A DNA stretch of 64,000 bases from Yamagishiella unicocca (lineage: Eukaryota; Chlorophyta; Chlorophyceae; Chlamydomonadales; Volvocaceae), in the NCBI GenBank assembly GCA_003116995.1, contig BDSL01000025.1, forward strand, positions 930,001 to 994,000, given 5' to 3'. The position numbers and the translations under genes were made by a program. The notes under the pieces were generated by a model, which did no database searches, had not been told where the DNA came from, and saw only the letters and a program-made list of their open reading frames with translations. Within the stretch, counting starts at the first letter, position 1. Every line of letters starts with the position of its first letter. Positions 1-12,203 of the stretch are shown here, in pieces.

Positions 1-238
1 GTCGTCGCACTCAGTCAGCGCCTCTGGCGTCCACCGGCGGTTAGCATTACGGACAAACAGCCTGCTGCGGCTAGCACTTACTACTCTTCACTACTCACAC
101 TCCATAGAGCTACCGAGCGCGCTAGCTACAATCCTGGACCCTGGATAAACACGCCGCCTCATCCCTGGATAAACACGCCGCCTCATCCCTGGATAAACTC
201 CTCCCTCGCCGTCAGCAGTCTTGCTGCCCCCCACGTAC
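1..238 (-). repeat. Partial intron of the receptor kinase with 24-bp tandem repeat
   Basis: The sequence left of the GTACGT donor at 238-233 is intron of the receptor kinase. It contains about three tandem copies of a roughly 24-bp unit (core CCCTGGATAAACACGCCGCC) between 135 and 205. No exon is visible before the window edge. Confidence 0.6.
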
Positions 239-3200
239 CCAAGTAGACCACCCCCGACGAGCCGCTGCCGATGACTGCCCCCAGGTGCACCTCGCACTCC
301 GCTTCCTCGTCCGTCGCCTCGTGCATCCTAGCCGCCGTCCTGTTGATGGCCACCACCAAGCCCTGCCGCCAGTGCCCCACCCTGACGGAGCTCCTGGCCG
401 GCAACGTCTCCGTCAGCCCCAGCACTGTCGGGGCCCGGGACGACGTTGCGTGATTAAATTGAGACGACGCGTGCACCGGTAGACAATGGGCGCGGCAAAG
501 CGAACCAAGAACCATTAATCAGCGAGCAGGAGGAGCGAATGCGCTGTTTATTACCCAGCAGGCTGGTGTGCGTGTGTGCGTGTGGCAGCCGGGTGACGTA
601 CCGTGCTGGGGGGGGTTGCGGGGGCGACGGCCGCGTATACACACACGCAACTAGCACAGGGCACTGCTGCATATGATGCCTGTAAAAGCACAAACGCTGC
701 GAGTGCTGGTGCTTTGGCCATGCTTTTGCGCGTTCTGGACAGCGCATGCTGCGGGGGAGGTGTGTGCGCGGCGGGCGGGATGGCGACAGACACCATGATA
801 TCGTGCGTCCGCCCGGATATCCACATGCGTACGCGTACGCGAGTGGGCGGCGCGGGCGCCCATGCATGCATCCAGCCTCCCTGGCGCACCTTGGGGGGCC
901 GACGAGCCGACCCTGCCGGCCGCCTTCCTCCCGCCGGTCCCGCCGGCGGCCGCCCCCCCGACGACCGCCAGTCTCTCAGACTGCCAAGCCTTCAAGTAGC
1001 TGCCGATGCCTTGTTCGATATCTTGGGTCTGTTGCAGCAGTAGTGGTGCGGTCTGGGTGAATCAAGCGCGCGCAACGCAACAATTAAGAGCGAGATCTGG
1101 AGTTGTTTGTCCAACGACCCTCCGTACTGCCGTCAGCAGCAGGGCTTGTTGTTGCGTGATTGGTGACCGCCGTTACTGCGTACGTGCACGCGTCGTCGTA
1201 CATATGTACAACCCTCCGGAACAAATCCACGCGTACGACAACCTACCGATAATAATCTGCTCAACCCCCGAAATAAAGCGCACCTACACCAACCCACCTG
1301 GAACAAATTGTCCGCGTTGCCCGCCGACTGCCCTTCCAGCAGGGCGCCGCCGCCTTTCCCATCAGCTGCGCTACTGCCATATTGCGCCAGAGCTTGCCGC
1401 GATGCTGTCCGATTGGAGTCCACATCGCGCTGCAGCTGGCTTGCATCGCCAAGGCCGTGCAGCCACACAATAGCAGCTGCGCCCTGCTGCTGCACCGGTT
1501 GCACGTCGCTCTTGTTTGGGCCGTAGGTGAGGTTTTCATGTGACGCATTCTCAGCATATCTACGCTGCCGCTGCTGCATCCTTCGTCGATACAACAGCCA
1601 GGACAGCAAGACCAGCACTACTATCAGGGCCGTCATGCTGACCGACAGCGCCACCGCCAGCGTGACCTGCTGGCTGCTGGACGATGGCCGCTCTGCGTCC
1701 TCGGTCCCCTTGTTGGTGTCCGAGGCAACCTCCCTGGTCAACGGCAGCGCAACTGGCGGCTCCACGGGCAGGGGCGGCGGCGCAGACGACGGGGGTATGG
1801 ACGGGGACACGGACGGTCGTGGCTGAGGTTCAGGAGGGCAGGCTGCCTCCAGCTCTGCACCTGCACCGATCGGTCGGCAGTAACACGCAGCAACACGCAG
1901 AAACACATGAAGGCAGGTAGCGTTGAGGGGAGGGCATGCGTGAGGTGGGATGAAACTTCAGGTACGACGTCCAGAGACTACCACACTCACCTCCACCCCC
2001 TGCCCATACACCCTCCTCCCGCCCGCCCCCGCCCATCAAGTCCTTCAGCATGCATCTCGAAACGTTTTTCCTATACAGTGTTTCGTTCGTAAGCGGGTTT
2101 TCCTTGCCATCCCCCGCCCACCCTCGCCCCCTGTCCCTACACGCTCACCCCCCGCTCACCCAATGACGCGCCCCCCAACCCTCACCCCCTGTTGCGTAAA
2201 CAGTTTTTATGCCATCCCCTGCTCACCGTCACCCCTTGCCCCTACACCCTCACCCCCCGCTCACCCAACGCCACGTCCTTGACCAGCGCCACGCTGGGGG
2301 CGTCGTCTGGCAGTGCGCTCGTGACGACAACGTGGGTCCCCGACCATCCCAGGTGGCGGACGAAGGCAAAGTTAATCGTGTCGGGGGTGTACGAGTCCAC
2401 CTGCGAGTGAGGGGGGTTGGGAAGGGAAGGAGGGAATACAGTGAGGGTGGTTGATAATAATGCCACGCTTAGGTAGGGTGTGAGCACCGGGAGCTGCTGG
2501 AAGTGAAGTATTAGAGTACTCGTAGGAGGGATAATGAGTCAGGGTACAGTCGGGTGCGGCGCCGAACTGCACCGGTGCCGAAGGTACAACTAACGTCCCG
2601 TAGGCGGGTGCCCTTGCCTGCCTGCTGCAGCCGCAGGAGTGCAACTGCTGCACGCGAGGCGACTATGGTGTAGCTAAAAACAACTAATATGGCGAACCCA
2701 CCCTCAAACCATACATAATGGACCCACCCTCAAACCATACATGTCATAAAACACGCGACGCATTGACGCAACGCTGGACCCCGCTGAACCCTACTAGCTA
2801 ATACATACGCCCCCGCAACCGAAAACGCCGCTAATAATGCCGGTCAGATCGGCACTTGCCGCGACTTGTGATGAGGTAGGGGCGCACCTCGCTGTCCGCA
2901 GCGTACTGCAGCAGAGCCGCGCGCGTGCAGACGGGAAGCCCCACCGCATCACCAGCAGTAATGCTACCGCCGCCGGTGGCGTCATCACCGCTGACGTCAT
3001 CAGTCGCCAACCCACGACCCCGCGGCTCCTCCTGCTGCCGCCCGGCGGTAAGCAAGCTCCGAAACCGCCGGTGGCGGCGGCCGCCGTTAATGGCGGTGGC
3101 GGCGTCCTTGGTAGCAGACTCGTCGTCGCCGTCGTTGCCCGGCAGCCGGCCGGTCATGTGCAGCATCCGGAGCAGCAGCTGTAGCTCCGCGGGGGTGACC

Positions 3201-6200
3201 ATCAGCGTCACGTTGCGCAGCGTCAGTGCCCCATGCTGCTGCAGCCTGAAGAGAAGAGGATGTATGGGGGGGGGCAGGGAGGAACGAGCCGGCGGAGAAT
3301 CGGGCAAGGACAGGACAGGACAGGACAGGACAGGACAGGACAGGACAGGACAGGACAGGACAGGACAGGACAGGACAGGACAGGACAGGACAGGACAGGA
3401 CAGGACAGGATAGGATAGGACAGGACAGGACAGGACAGGACAGGGGTGCGGCGCACCGCTCCGCTCCGCTGTCCTGTCAGGGGGTTAATGGGCTTTCTTC
3501 CGTGTTCTGATCCATTCACGGACATGACTCACGCGGGCCACATCGCTTTCAATGCCGCCAGCTAGCTGCTTGTTGGCGGCATCAAGTAACTCAACGAAAC
3601 ACCCGCACACGTCGACCAACTCAACGTAACACCCACCACACGTCACACCAACTCAACGTAACACCCACCACACGTCAAATACAAAGTGCAAGTAGAGATA
3701 GAGAGAAGTGCAAGTTGAGATAGAGAGCTGCACCTGCATCCACCGAACGTCGTCTGGTGGTGTAAGGACCCCAGCTTACACTATCTACCCACCTGTCGAA
3801 CGCGAAGTACCATAGCGGCATGGCCAGGTGGGTCATGGGGGCGGCATAGGCTGGCAGTGGGGCGTACACATAAGGAGGTGGGGGTAGTGGGGGTAGTGGG
3901 GGTCCAGGTACGTACGGCGGGTCAGGCGAGCCGGGGCGATCGCCCCCCGAAACATTGCCAGCGCCAACACCGTTCGCATAGCCCCCCAAGATAGGGCCAT
4001 CGGCGTCGCCGCCGCCGCCGCCACTGTTGTCAGGGCTGACCCCAAAAGGTCCGTCATTTGTGCTGTTAGCGTTGCCCGCGCTGCCGCCTTCGTCGTCATG
4101 GAATACTGGCGGTGCCGTACTCCCCAGGTTGTACAACACCATGCTCTGCAGCGTGAGCTCTGCGCCAAGTGGAATGTACACCAAGCTGTCGCGGCCTTGC
4201 ATGTTGTACGACAGCCGCCGGTGTACTTGTTGCCGTGGAGGGCCCGTCAGCGTGCAGCTGCCCCTTAATGAGGACTTCAGCTGCATTGTCCACGGGCCGC
4301 TGATGTCCATAATCACGATTGCCCGGCCCGGCCCGGCGAGGCGCTGCCCCTGGGGAATGTTGACCACGTCAGACTCTGTGAAGGTCTCATTCAGCAACCG
4401 GATCGTGCCTGCCAAGCAGTTGGTCTGTAGAATCTTTCCAGGCATCACGTCGTTGCCTTCTACGACGATTCGTGATAGGTTCATCTGCAGGCCGGCAGGG
4501 TGTGCGCAGGGTGCCGAAAGGCGCGTTGAAAATGGTAACAGAGCGCAAGCATTGGGCGTATTAAGGTGTATGGCACCATCCATGCTGTGCCAGTGAGCTG
4601 TTAGCTACGCAACCCTCTGGGCCCAGCCTGCTGCCCCATGATTACTGCAGTATGATCTCGGGATCGGTGATCAACATGATCAGCATGGTGATCTGCCTCA
4701 CACGTACGGCACTGTTGCCCGCCCCTCGCTGCGCACCCTTGCTGGCCCCTTCCGTCCACCCCTGCTGGCCCTCCCTCAACGCGCGCGACTACTCCACTAC
4801 TCCAAGTGCCCTCTTCGCCCTCACCCGAGCGGCCTCCTCTGCCGGCAATCCCTCCGCCAGCGGCCATAAGCCTCCTGCGGCCTCAGCTGCAGCCGAGCTG
4901 ATGCGACCCTGCGCCCTGGCCACTGAGTACGGCAGCACTGTCAGGTCCTCGAACAGCGCCAGCGCGCCGTCAGCTAATATCTGGTCCTGTAGTAGTGTTA
5001 TGGCCAATGGGCGCGGCGCCGCCGCATGCGCCACCACGTTGGGGTCTTCGGGGCTCACCTCGAGACTGGGGTCCAGGCGGGGCACGAACGCGACGGGAGG
5101 AATCAACTAGCTCGCACGTGAGCGGAGCGCAGCAAGATGGGTTGGCGGCAAATATGTTGGACCCGGTCTAGGCATTTTATCATGGGGACCCGTCATTATT
5201 CACACTGATCCATCCACGTACGAACCCACCCACAAGCACACGCACGCCATCCACAAATCCACGCACGCACCCAGCCACGCCCGCTCATCATGTGCGCTTT
5301 GACCGACCCACCGGAAGGGGTGGCCTGCAAGGCCGGCGGCCGCGTTGTGCCACCAGGCCGCTTCCTGATCAGGCACCACCACAGTACATCGGATGCAGCG
5401 AAGGTAGGGACTGGTCGGTCCGGATTTTCCACCCAGCTGGTATTTTCTGACTGGCGCGCTGCGGGTAGATAGTTAGTTAGGGCAGATATATGAATGGCCG
5501 GCGGAGCGAGGTCGTGGAAGCCACAAGGGAGGCTGGGGGGGCAGCTAGCCGCTGCGTTGCGTTCAATCAATAGCTAGCTAGTGCGACCAAAATGTCCAAT
5601 TGAAGCGAGCAATCCTACGTATGGTTGGGACACGCAAGCAACAGGCAGGGCCACCAATACAATCGTCACGTCGTGATGGTTCCAACGGAGGGTCAAGACC
5701 ACAGCCAGCAGTTGAAAGCGCCACGCACGCAGGCAGCAGCGAAAGCGATAGCTAGCGACAACGGCAACCACCGGATTGAACGAAGTTCGTGGATAGCATG
5801 CATGCTGAGGCGCCCGTCCGTAAGTCCCTCTAGCTACCAGCTGCGTGCTGAATCGGGATGGAACGAAGTACCGTAATAATGAAACCTATCTTAGCTACGT
5901 AGGATGTGTAAGGCCGCCCAGCTCCGGCCCTGTCGTCTGCCGGCATCCGCTTACCCTATGACTGGCATTGGGTGCAACCACAGCGCCAGGAAGGACTTTA
6001 CGTTGGCGATTATTACCGTTGCGTACGTCGCCCCAACGAACTCCACGTCCTGCACCTGGATGTAACCCACTAGGCCGGATTGATCACCGTACGGCACGGA
6101 GGCGAAGTCCATCTGTGCACCTGCCAGATCGATCTGCACGTATTGAGGAAGGAAAACGCTTACACTCAAGACGCAGAAGCGAATAATATTGGCCATGTAC

Positions 6201-9110
6201 GACCTGTCTGTGGTCGTACGTTACCCATCATGCGCGCAGTCACGCAGCTCCGATACACGCCATCACGGCATCAAGCACGACGGCAAATTTGTACGGCTGT
6301 AAGCACGACAACAAATTTGCATGGCATCAAGCACGACAACAAATTTGCATGGCAACAAAGCCCGTAGCACGTTATGCATTGACACGCGTCGTACAGCACG
6401 CACATACAGCGTCACGCAGCGGAAACGGCATCACACTACTGCATGATGATGATATGACGGCGTTACAAGTAAGCCGCTGGTTTACTTATGCCACCTACCA
6501 GCAGCAGCGGGCAACAGCAATAACGAAAGCAGGCGTGGGTCGGTGCGGGTTGCGGTCATCCTTGTAGCATGCATGCAGGAACCGCCCACACGCACCAAAG
6601 AGATGTCCGCACCTACCAGTGTTCGCCTGCTGGTGTCGGCGGAGGGATCACCCAGCAGCACCAGCATCTGCCCCTTTCTGACCTAACCACGTCGGAAGGC
6701 ATGGGCAGCAGGCAGTCAGCAGGGGGGATGGTTGACCGAATACCGATGTGGATATGGAGCAGCAGGTAAGGTAGGAGGGACCTCGTCGTACAGCAACGCC
6801 GCCTGCAGGTGGTGTAGGTGTTAGCAGTGCGCTGATCGCTTTGTTGGTTTTCGTATTTTCCGCCGATGCATACATCGGATCCTGGCGGCTACATCGGTGC
6901 CTGGCGGCTACATCGGTGCCTGGCGGCTACATCTACACCCCCACCGACCTCAGTCCTACCGACGACCTCAGTCCCCAATCCTGCCCTAACGACCGCAGTC
7001 ATCAGTCATCCTCCCAGCTGCACGCCAACCACAGCCCCGCCCTCACCCTTTCCGGCAGCTAGTCGCTAGTCAGCGCAAACCCTCAGCTCCCTGCCGGCTG
7101 CACATCATCATCACCTACCTGCAGCGTGCGCCACTCGATCCCCTCGGGCAGAATGTTCCCCGCCAACGACAGCACTATGGTCTGCGCGGTAGTCGCGAGC
7201 AACTGGGCGCCCACGTCACGTAACTCGGTAGCGTTCGTCACAAATGTGATGCTGCACAACCAGGGCGGCGGAGGCCCCGGGATGGAGCCGTCGGCACCCG
7301 CATTCATGTCGGCGGTACACGTAAGAGCCGTGCCAATAAGGCGCGCCAGCGGAGGGCGCGAAGCCGTCGTCGTCGTGGTCGTCGTAGTGGTGGTGGCGGC
7401 CGCGCTGATGCCGCCGGCAGCGGCGCCTGTCTGCGCTGCCGCCAGCGGCATTGTCCCGTTGCCGTAGAGTACGACGCCATTGACAATCTGCAGGTCAGTT
7501 GTGGTGTAGCCTAACGACGTGCGCTGGCATAGCGTGTTCACGGTGAATGCCTGGAGCTCGCTGCGCGGGGAGTAAATAATTGGATCCAGGGGCAGGGTGG
7601 CGAAAAATGAATTGGATCTGGGGGGCGGAAGGGCCACACTTGGAGTACAGCGGAAGCAGTGTAAGACAAAGGAGTTGAGCAATAACAGTCTAAACAGCTA
7701 CCGGTAAGGTGCGTGGCTTAGTTTTGCCGAGGTGTCCTACGTGGCTTAGTTTTGTCGAGGTGTCCTACGTGGCTTCGTTCTGCCGGGGTGTCCTACGTGG
7801 TTTATTTGGGCCACCTACATACGCGAGTCTTGGCGGCCTGGGCAAACAGCTGAGCCGTGAAGTACAGATAATGTAAGGTGGGGTTGTTTCATCTTCCGGT
7901 CATCCGCGCTTACGCCTTTTCATGCTGACAGATATACACGCCCAGCCTTGGTTGCAAGCATGCATGCTGTGGGAATTCGACTGTGCTGTGCACCGGTATC
8001 CCTGAAACATAATAAGCAGGGGCCCCTCGACGACCATCCTTCTAGAGTAGTGCCGTCGTGTCCTTCATTCGGTGGACATTTTGTCGATCGGCGGCTTCAC
8101 GAGGAACGCAACGTGCATTCCTCGTGAAGCCGCCGATCGATAAAAAAAAATGTCCACCGAGGAACGCAACGTGCGAACATACAACGCTAGCTCTATCTGA
8201 GAGGAGCCCACATTGCTGATGTTCTACAAGGAGCGAGCTCACATCGCTGGTGCGCACGCACGTTGGCGATGCTATTCGTTCGTCCTATGGCTACTAAATA
8301 GGTACGTGACATTATAGGTGCATAACTACACCCCCCCCCCTAAGGAGCCATTTCTGCGCCTGCGCACGCACCTGCACGAGGCCGCCCGTACGACCACACC
8401 CCTGAGCACCACACGCGTGGCGGACCCTCCACCCTCGACAGAGAACACGTGCGCCAGCAGGCTGCTGGTTGAGTTAAGAGGCCATGTTGCTGTTGGGGGG
8501 AGCTCTGGTAGCAGGAGGGTGAGGTTCGACAGCTCCAGGGCGGCACCTTCATACATTCGGGTACCGCCAGCAGGCGGAGGCGGCGAGGCGTCAATAAGGC
8601 GTGTGAAAAAATGGAAGCACCATACTGGGCAGCCACGTGAATGCCCAGCAGCAGCAGTTGCAGCAGCAGCAGCAGTCTAGGTTCGCGTGAGACGCTGCAC
8701 AACATGTGTCAGCATAATTGAAGGTTGCCGTTCTTACCCGAAAACAGCTGAACTGCAGGTAGGACTTGAAGATTGGCGAGGTTCAAAATGGTCGGAGGAC
8801 TGCTCTGGCTGTCTACAGCAGCGCGTCCCACGATAATCCAGCTTCCATTAAATATATGGATTTGGCTTTTGGGCGTATTGAAGCCGTCCTGCAGCTGGAC
8901 GACGGTCGTTCCATCGCCATTCGACGTCTGCGCCACGCCCGGAATCGCCTCTGCCAAGTTCGAGGCACTGGTCGGCTCCGTACTTATAGATGCATTACTG
9001 GATGCGGCAGGTGGGGCCAGGGCTGCAAAGACCACCGCGTACAACACTGTTACGAACGTTATGGTGCTACGATGCCCTGCTCTCAAAACTGGTTTGTTCA
9101 TTACCAACAT
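239..9110 (-). CDS. Receptor-like protein kinase, TKL-like (3' end outside window)
   Basis: Predicted membrane receptor kinase. Exons read on the minus strand at 9110-8738, 8624-8372, 7617-7119, 6133-5955, 5065-4825, 4484-3793, 3245-2888, 2400-2265, 1860-1298, 1052-890 and 424-239. All junctions agree in phase with GT-AG borders, giving about 1214 residues so far. The N-terminus (ATG at 9110) has a hydrophobic signal segment (VTVLYAVVFAALA). The ectodomain of roughly 850 residues has N-glycosylation-type motifs and recurring beta-like strings such as LRNVTLMV and LSNLTLLL, plus Pro-, Gly- and Thr-rich stretches. The exon at 1860-1298 encodes a single membrane span (LAVALSVSMTALIVVLVLL) followed by RRRMQQRQRR, a stop-transfer signal. 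The last exon ends just after a glycine-rich ATP loop, GAVIGSGSSGVVYLG, typical of tyrosine-kinase-like kinases. The catalytic Lys, HRD and DFG motifs lie beyond position 1. The ligand is unknown. The exon 5 donor at 4824 is the least certain border. A pectin-lyase-like ectodomain fold is inference. Confidence 0.8.
2040..2215 (-). repeat. Dispersed intronic repeats (families A and C) in receptor kinase intron 8
   Basis: Read on the minus strand, 2105-2040 has the family A arrangement: GCAAGGAAAACCCG, then an AAAACGTTT block, then GAGATGCATGCTGAAGGACT. Bases 2216-2188 match family C, with GGCATAAAAAC followed by GTTTACGCAACAG. Both lie in the intron between exons 8 and 9. Confidence 0.55.
3306..3444. 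repeat. (AGGAC)n microsatellite, about 27 copies
   Basis: A near-perfect pentanucleotide array with two AGGAT variants near 3411-3418. It lies in the receptor kinase intron directly upstream, in transcript order, of the exon at 3245-2888. One strand is purine-rich over the whole array. Confidence 0.95.
3590..3680. repeat. Tandem repeat of about 32 bp, three copies
   Basis: Imperfect tandem copies around CTCAACGTAACACCCACCAC lie within a receptor kinase intron. Confidence 0.7.
6270..6360. repeat. Tandem repeat around AAGCACGACAACAAATTTGC, three copies
   Basis: Three imperfect copies of a 20-30 bp unit lie in the intron between the receptor kinase exons 7617-7119 and 6133-5955. A second array, three copies of GGCGGCTACATCGGTGCCT, lies at about 6885-6935 in the same intron. 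Confidence 0.7.
7705..7805. repeat. 28-bp tandem repeat, about 3.5 copies
   Basis: Unit core GTGGCTTAGTTTTGCCGAGG followed by TGTCCTAC. It lies in receptor kinase intron 2. Confidence 0.75.
8071..8158. repeat. Long inverted repeat (hairpin) in receptor kinase intron 2
   Basis: The left arm at 8071-8112 begins GGTGGACATTTTGTCGATCG. The right arm at 8119-8158 ends with an A-run and TGTCCACC. The arms are complementary over about 38 bases, interrupted by the A-run, with a loop of less than 10 bases. The loop-side segment GAGGAACGCAACGTGC is repeated directly at 8159-8174. The shape suits a fold-back or MITE-like element. No transposase lies nearby. Confidence 0.8.
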
Positions 9111-10561
9111 TAGTTGGACGTGAGTTCCACAAATGTAGGAACCACCCTGGAAATACTGCCACCCTGCAATGAGTATTTCGGGAAGGGTCAGTGTCGACTC
9201 TCTAGGCCGTACATGTTACTCAACCCGGAAGCAATAAAATATACTACGAGATGGCATGGCGTTGCTTGGAAAACAAGCATAACGTTTGTGACTGTTGCAA
9301 ATGATATATCTGTTGAGTACACTCTGAATACACAACCTTGAGGGCCCGATGGGCCAGACCGCTCATTACTTTGTAATGAATTACAAATCTCATTACAGTA
9401 GCCCATTACAGTAGTGCTCCTCTGTTATTAGCGGGTTATTAGTTATCAACATGCACTTTTTTAATTCGGCGGTAGCGGATACACTACTGCTTAGCGGAGC
9501 ACCCACGGGTGTGCGCCCTCATGTCGCAAACGCAGGCCCCTGCGCCTGCGGGTAGAGCGCGCAAAGCGGCGCCGGACTGCGTAAGACGTGGACGAGCACG
9601 CCTACTGACTCGACCGCGCCGGACAGCGCGCACGACGAGGTGTTGTACTGTTTGTATTGTTGTCGCTGTTTTTGTCGCTGTTTCACCGAGTGCGCCACGT
9701 TAAAGAAAAGCTGCCTAGCTGCCATCCACTTAGTGGGTTACCGACAAGGAAAGCAGCACCCAGTGCCACGCCTCTAGATGCCCAACCTGTTTTTTGGAGC
9801 TGTTGAGGGCGCTCATAACAACTCGTTGTCGTCCCAGGCCGGGCCGCCCTCTTTCGTTTGGCGACAAGAAGGACGCACCTTGTACTAATTCAGTCTCATA
9901 TGGGAGTTAGGACGTGGAGAAGCTGAAGACTGCGAAAGAAGTCGAAGACTGCGGAAAGATGCCCGTTCAGCAGGCAGAATGATGCTGAGCACGTTTTATT
10001 TTACACGAAATTCATACTACAGAGAGTGCCTTGGGAACGAGGTCGGGAGAAAAGGTCAAAGGAAACCAACGAGGCAGAGACCCAGGGGACGCAGACAGTG
10101 ATCCGGCGCACAGGACCTCTGTTCAGCACTAGGTTTCTCAGTCAGGTTCACGCTCCATTCCACAGCAGTGCTATTTAGTGTCCAGGGCGCGCGCGGCTTG
10201 GCGGTTTTAAACATTTCGGTCCCCCAATCTAAATTTTCCTGGACGTAGGCACGCAGGAGATGCGACCCTGTGCGGAAAACCGGCAGAGGAATACGCATGG
10301 CATAGGAAACGGAGGGCAGAAACTAGCCGGCGAATGAGTAGTTTTTGGACACGTTAGCGTGTGTACTGGTGTGTATGCCTGAGGACTATCGGGAAACCTT
10401 TGAATGCGGCCCGTCGACGGCGGCGCATCAGAGGAGAAGAAACTAACTGATTCGCGTTAGCTTGTGGGGCGCGTATGGGAGAACTTTAGATGGTGGGCTG
10501 GACACGGTGGATCGCGTCAATTCCCGGCTCCGTCCCAGCCCGCATACAGACCGTTATCGTG

Positions 10562-10728
10562 GAGACGACGTACCTACGTCACGCAACGGCGTGAACGGCA
10601 GACGACGTACGTCACGCAACGGCATGAACGACAGACGACGTACTTCGTGCAACGGCGTGAACGGCAGACGACGTGCGTCACGCAAGGGCGTGGACGACAG
10701 ACGACGTACGTCACGCAACGGCGTGGCT
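10562..10728. repeat. 33-bp tandem repeat, about five copies
   Basis: Unit core ACGACGTACGTCACGCAACG followed by GCGTGAACGGCAG. The period is a multiple of three, so frames stay open across the array (RRRTSRNGVNG type). The ORF there is probably a by-product of the period. Confidence 0.85.
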
Positions 10729-11450
10729 CGAATCGCGCCGCCCTGCTGACTGCTCAAACCGCGGCGACACAAGTAACAGCAACCCCGAGCCTATGGCCGG
10801 CAAGCAAGCGCACAAGAAGGCTCTTTCTATATCTCGAAATCGGCCGTGAGGCCCACCTGGCCAGTGCTCAGAGCGGTTAGCGACGTCAGGCATCGCGAAG
10901 CATGCGGGAGGGGGAGTGGTAGGAGGCGTCACGACGTGCATGCGGGAGGCAGCGAAAGGGATGTACAAGAGCCAAAGCAACCAAGAGTCCAAGGCGGCAC
11001 GCGGCGGCCAAAGAGGCTGAACCGACGGTCAGTGCGCCGGACATGCCGAGCGGGGTACGGCAGGTGGCTGGTGGTAGGGCTATACGGCCGCAAGGCGCAG
11101 ACTTGAGAAGCAAGCGTGGCTACTGCATGCCCGGCGGAATGCGGGGGCAACGATTGGGCAATGATTGGTCAAGGACGGGGTGGCAGAAAAGGGGATGGTA
11201 GCGACAAGTAAGGTCAGAGGGGGGAAGGGGGTGGGCAGTGGGCGGTCTATGCGAGATGCATCTCCACAGAACTGCCGAACCCGGCTCGGTGCCGCAGCAG
11301 TGCAGCGCAGTGCGGCACCGGGAGAGGGGACGCAACCAGGACCAGGCAGGACAGGGGAGTTGGGGGTTGGCGAGGGCAGCACGCATCCGAGTAAGATTTC
11401 ATAGCTCCAGGGCGTCACCTTCAGTAAAGCTGTACGATGTTTGCAGGCCG

Positions 11451-11765
11451 TCAGTCTGCACATCATGCGGCCGCACCACCAGGCCTGCCTCGTGCATGCG
11501 TGAGCATGGGAACCGTTCGATGGCGAAATAAAAATACGCGCGTAGGCACGCTTGTCACATATAAGGGACGCAAGGAATATGGTTTAGGAATCATGGCCAA
11601 AAGATCCCGTCAGTGCACATCATGCGGCCGCACCACCAGGCCTGTCTCGTGCGTGCGTGAGCATGGGAACCGTTCGACGGCGAAATAAAACTACGCGTGT
11701 AGGCACGCTTGTCACATATAAGGGACGCAAGGAATATGGTTTAGGAATCATGGCCAAAAGATCCC
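11451..11765. repeat. 157-bp direct duplication
   Basis: Two adjacent near-identical copies begin at about 11451 and 11608. Both contain CATCATGCGGCCGCACCACC (11461 and 11618) and end with ATCATGGCCAAAAGATCC. They differ by a few substitutions. Confidence 0.9.
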
Positions 11766-12203
11766 TCCACAAACGATTAAACCCGCCGACTCCTAACCAA
11801 CACCATGGTTTCTGGGTGGTGACGAGCTCGAAGCCTTGGGCCAGTGTAATATGGTTCCCATCAATCGTTGATAAACATGTAGCCCGTTCCGCGCGGCCCA
11901 TGATGCAGCGCAAGCAGGGACGGAGGAAGGTAGCAAGCAACCGTAAATCGTGGGTCAGGCAGAGGGTCTCACGACTGACTATGCATTTATACTGGAAGTT
12001 AGCTTCTTTTCAAAAGGGAAATCGCATATAGCTGCACGGTCGATCCCACAACGTGACGGAAAAGCGCCGCACGCCGCATGCGGCCCAACCATGAACGGGG
12101 TCTGCAAAATACTTATGCATTAGATCTTATACCCCTTGCGTTTTATCTATACCGGGTACTGGTCGTATTTTGCAAGCGTAGAAATTTTGGTCTTCGCGAC
12201 ACC

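Larger units (their letters stand above)
9111..12203. other. Intergenic region between divergent receptor kinase and phosphatase genes
   Basis: About 3.1 kb separates the divergent starts at 9110 (minus) and 12204 (plus), so both promoters should lie here. No convincing gene was found. An 80-codon minus ORF at 10298-10056 has no family I recognise. The rest is mostly repeats, listed separately: a 33-bp array near 10565-10725, a diverged segment shared with the PSP intron at 10440-11110, and a 157-bp duplication at 11451-11765. Confidence 0.6.

Noticed and set aside
3223..3525. Ser/Cys/Pro repeat ORF (PVLSCPVLSCPVLSC)
   Set aside because: Translation of the AGGAC microsatellite in an intron.
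10056..10298. 80-codon minus ORF at 10.1-10.3 kb
   Set aside because: No recognisable motif and no splice or promoter context. Mentioned in the intergenic entry only.
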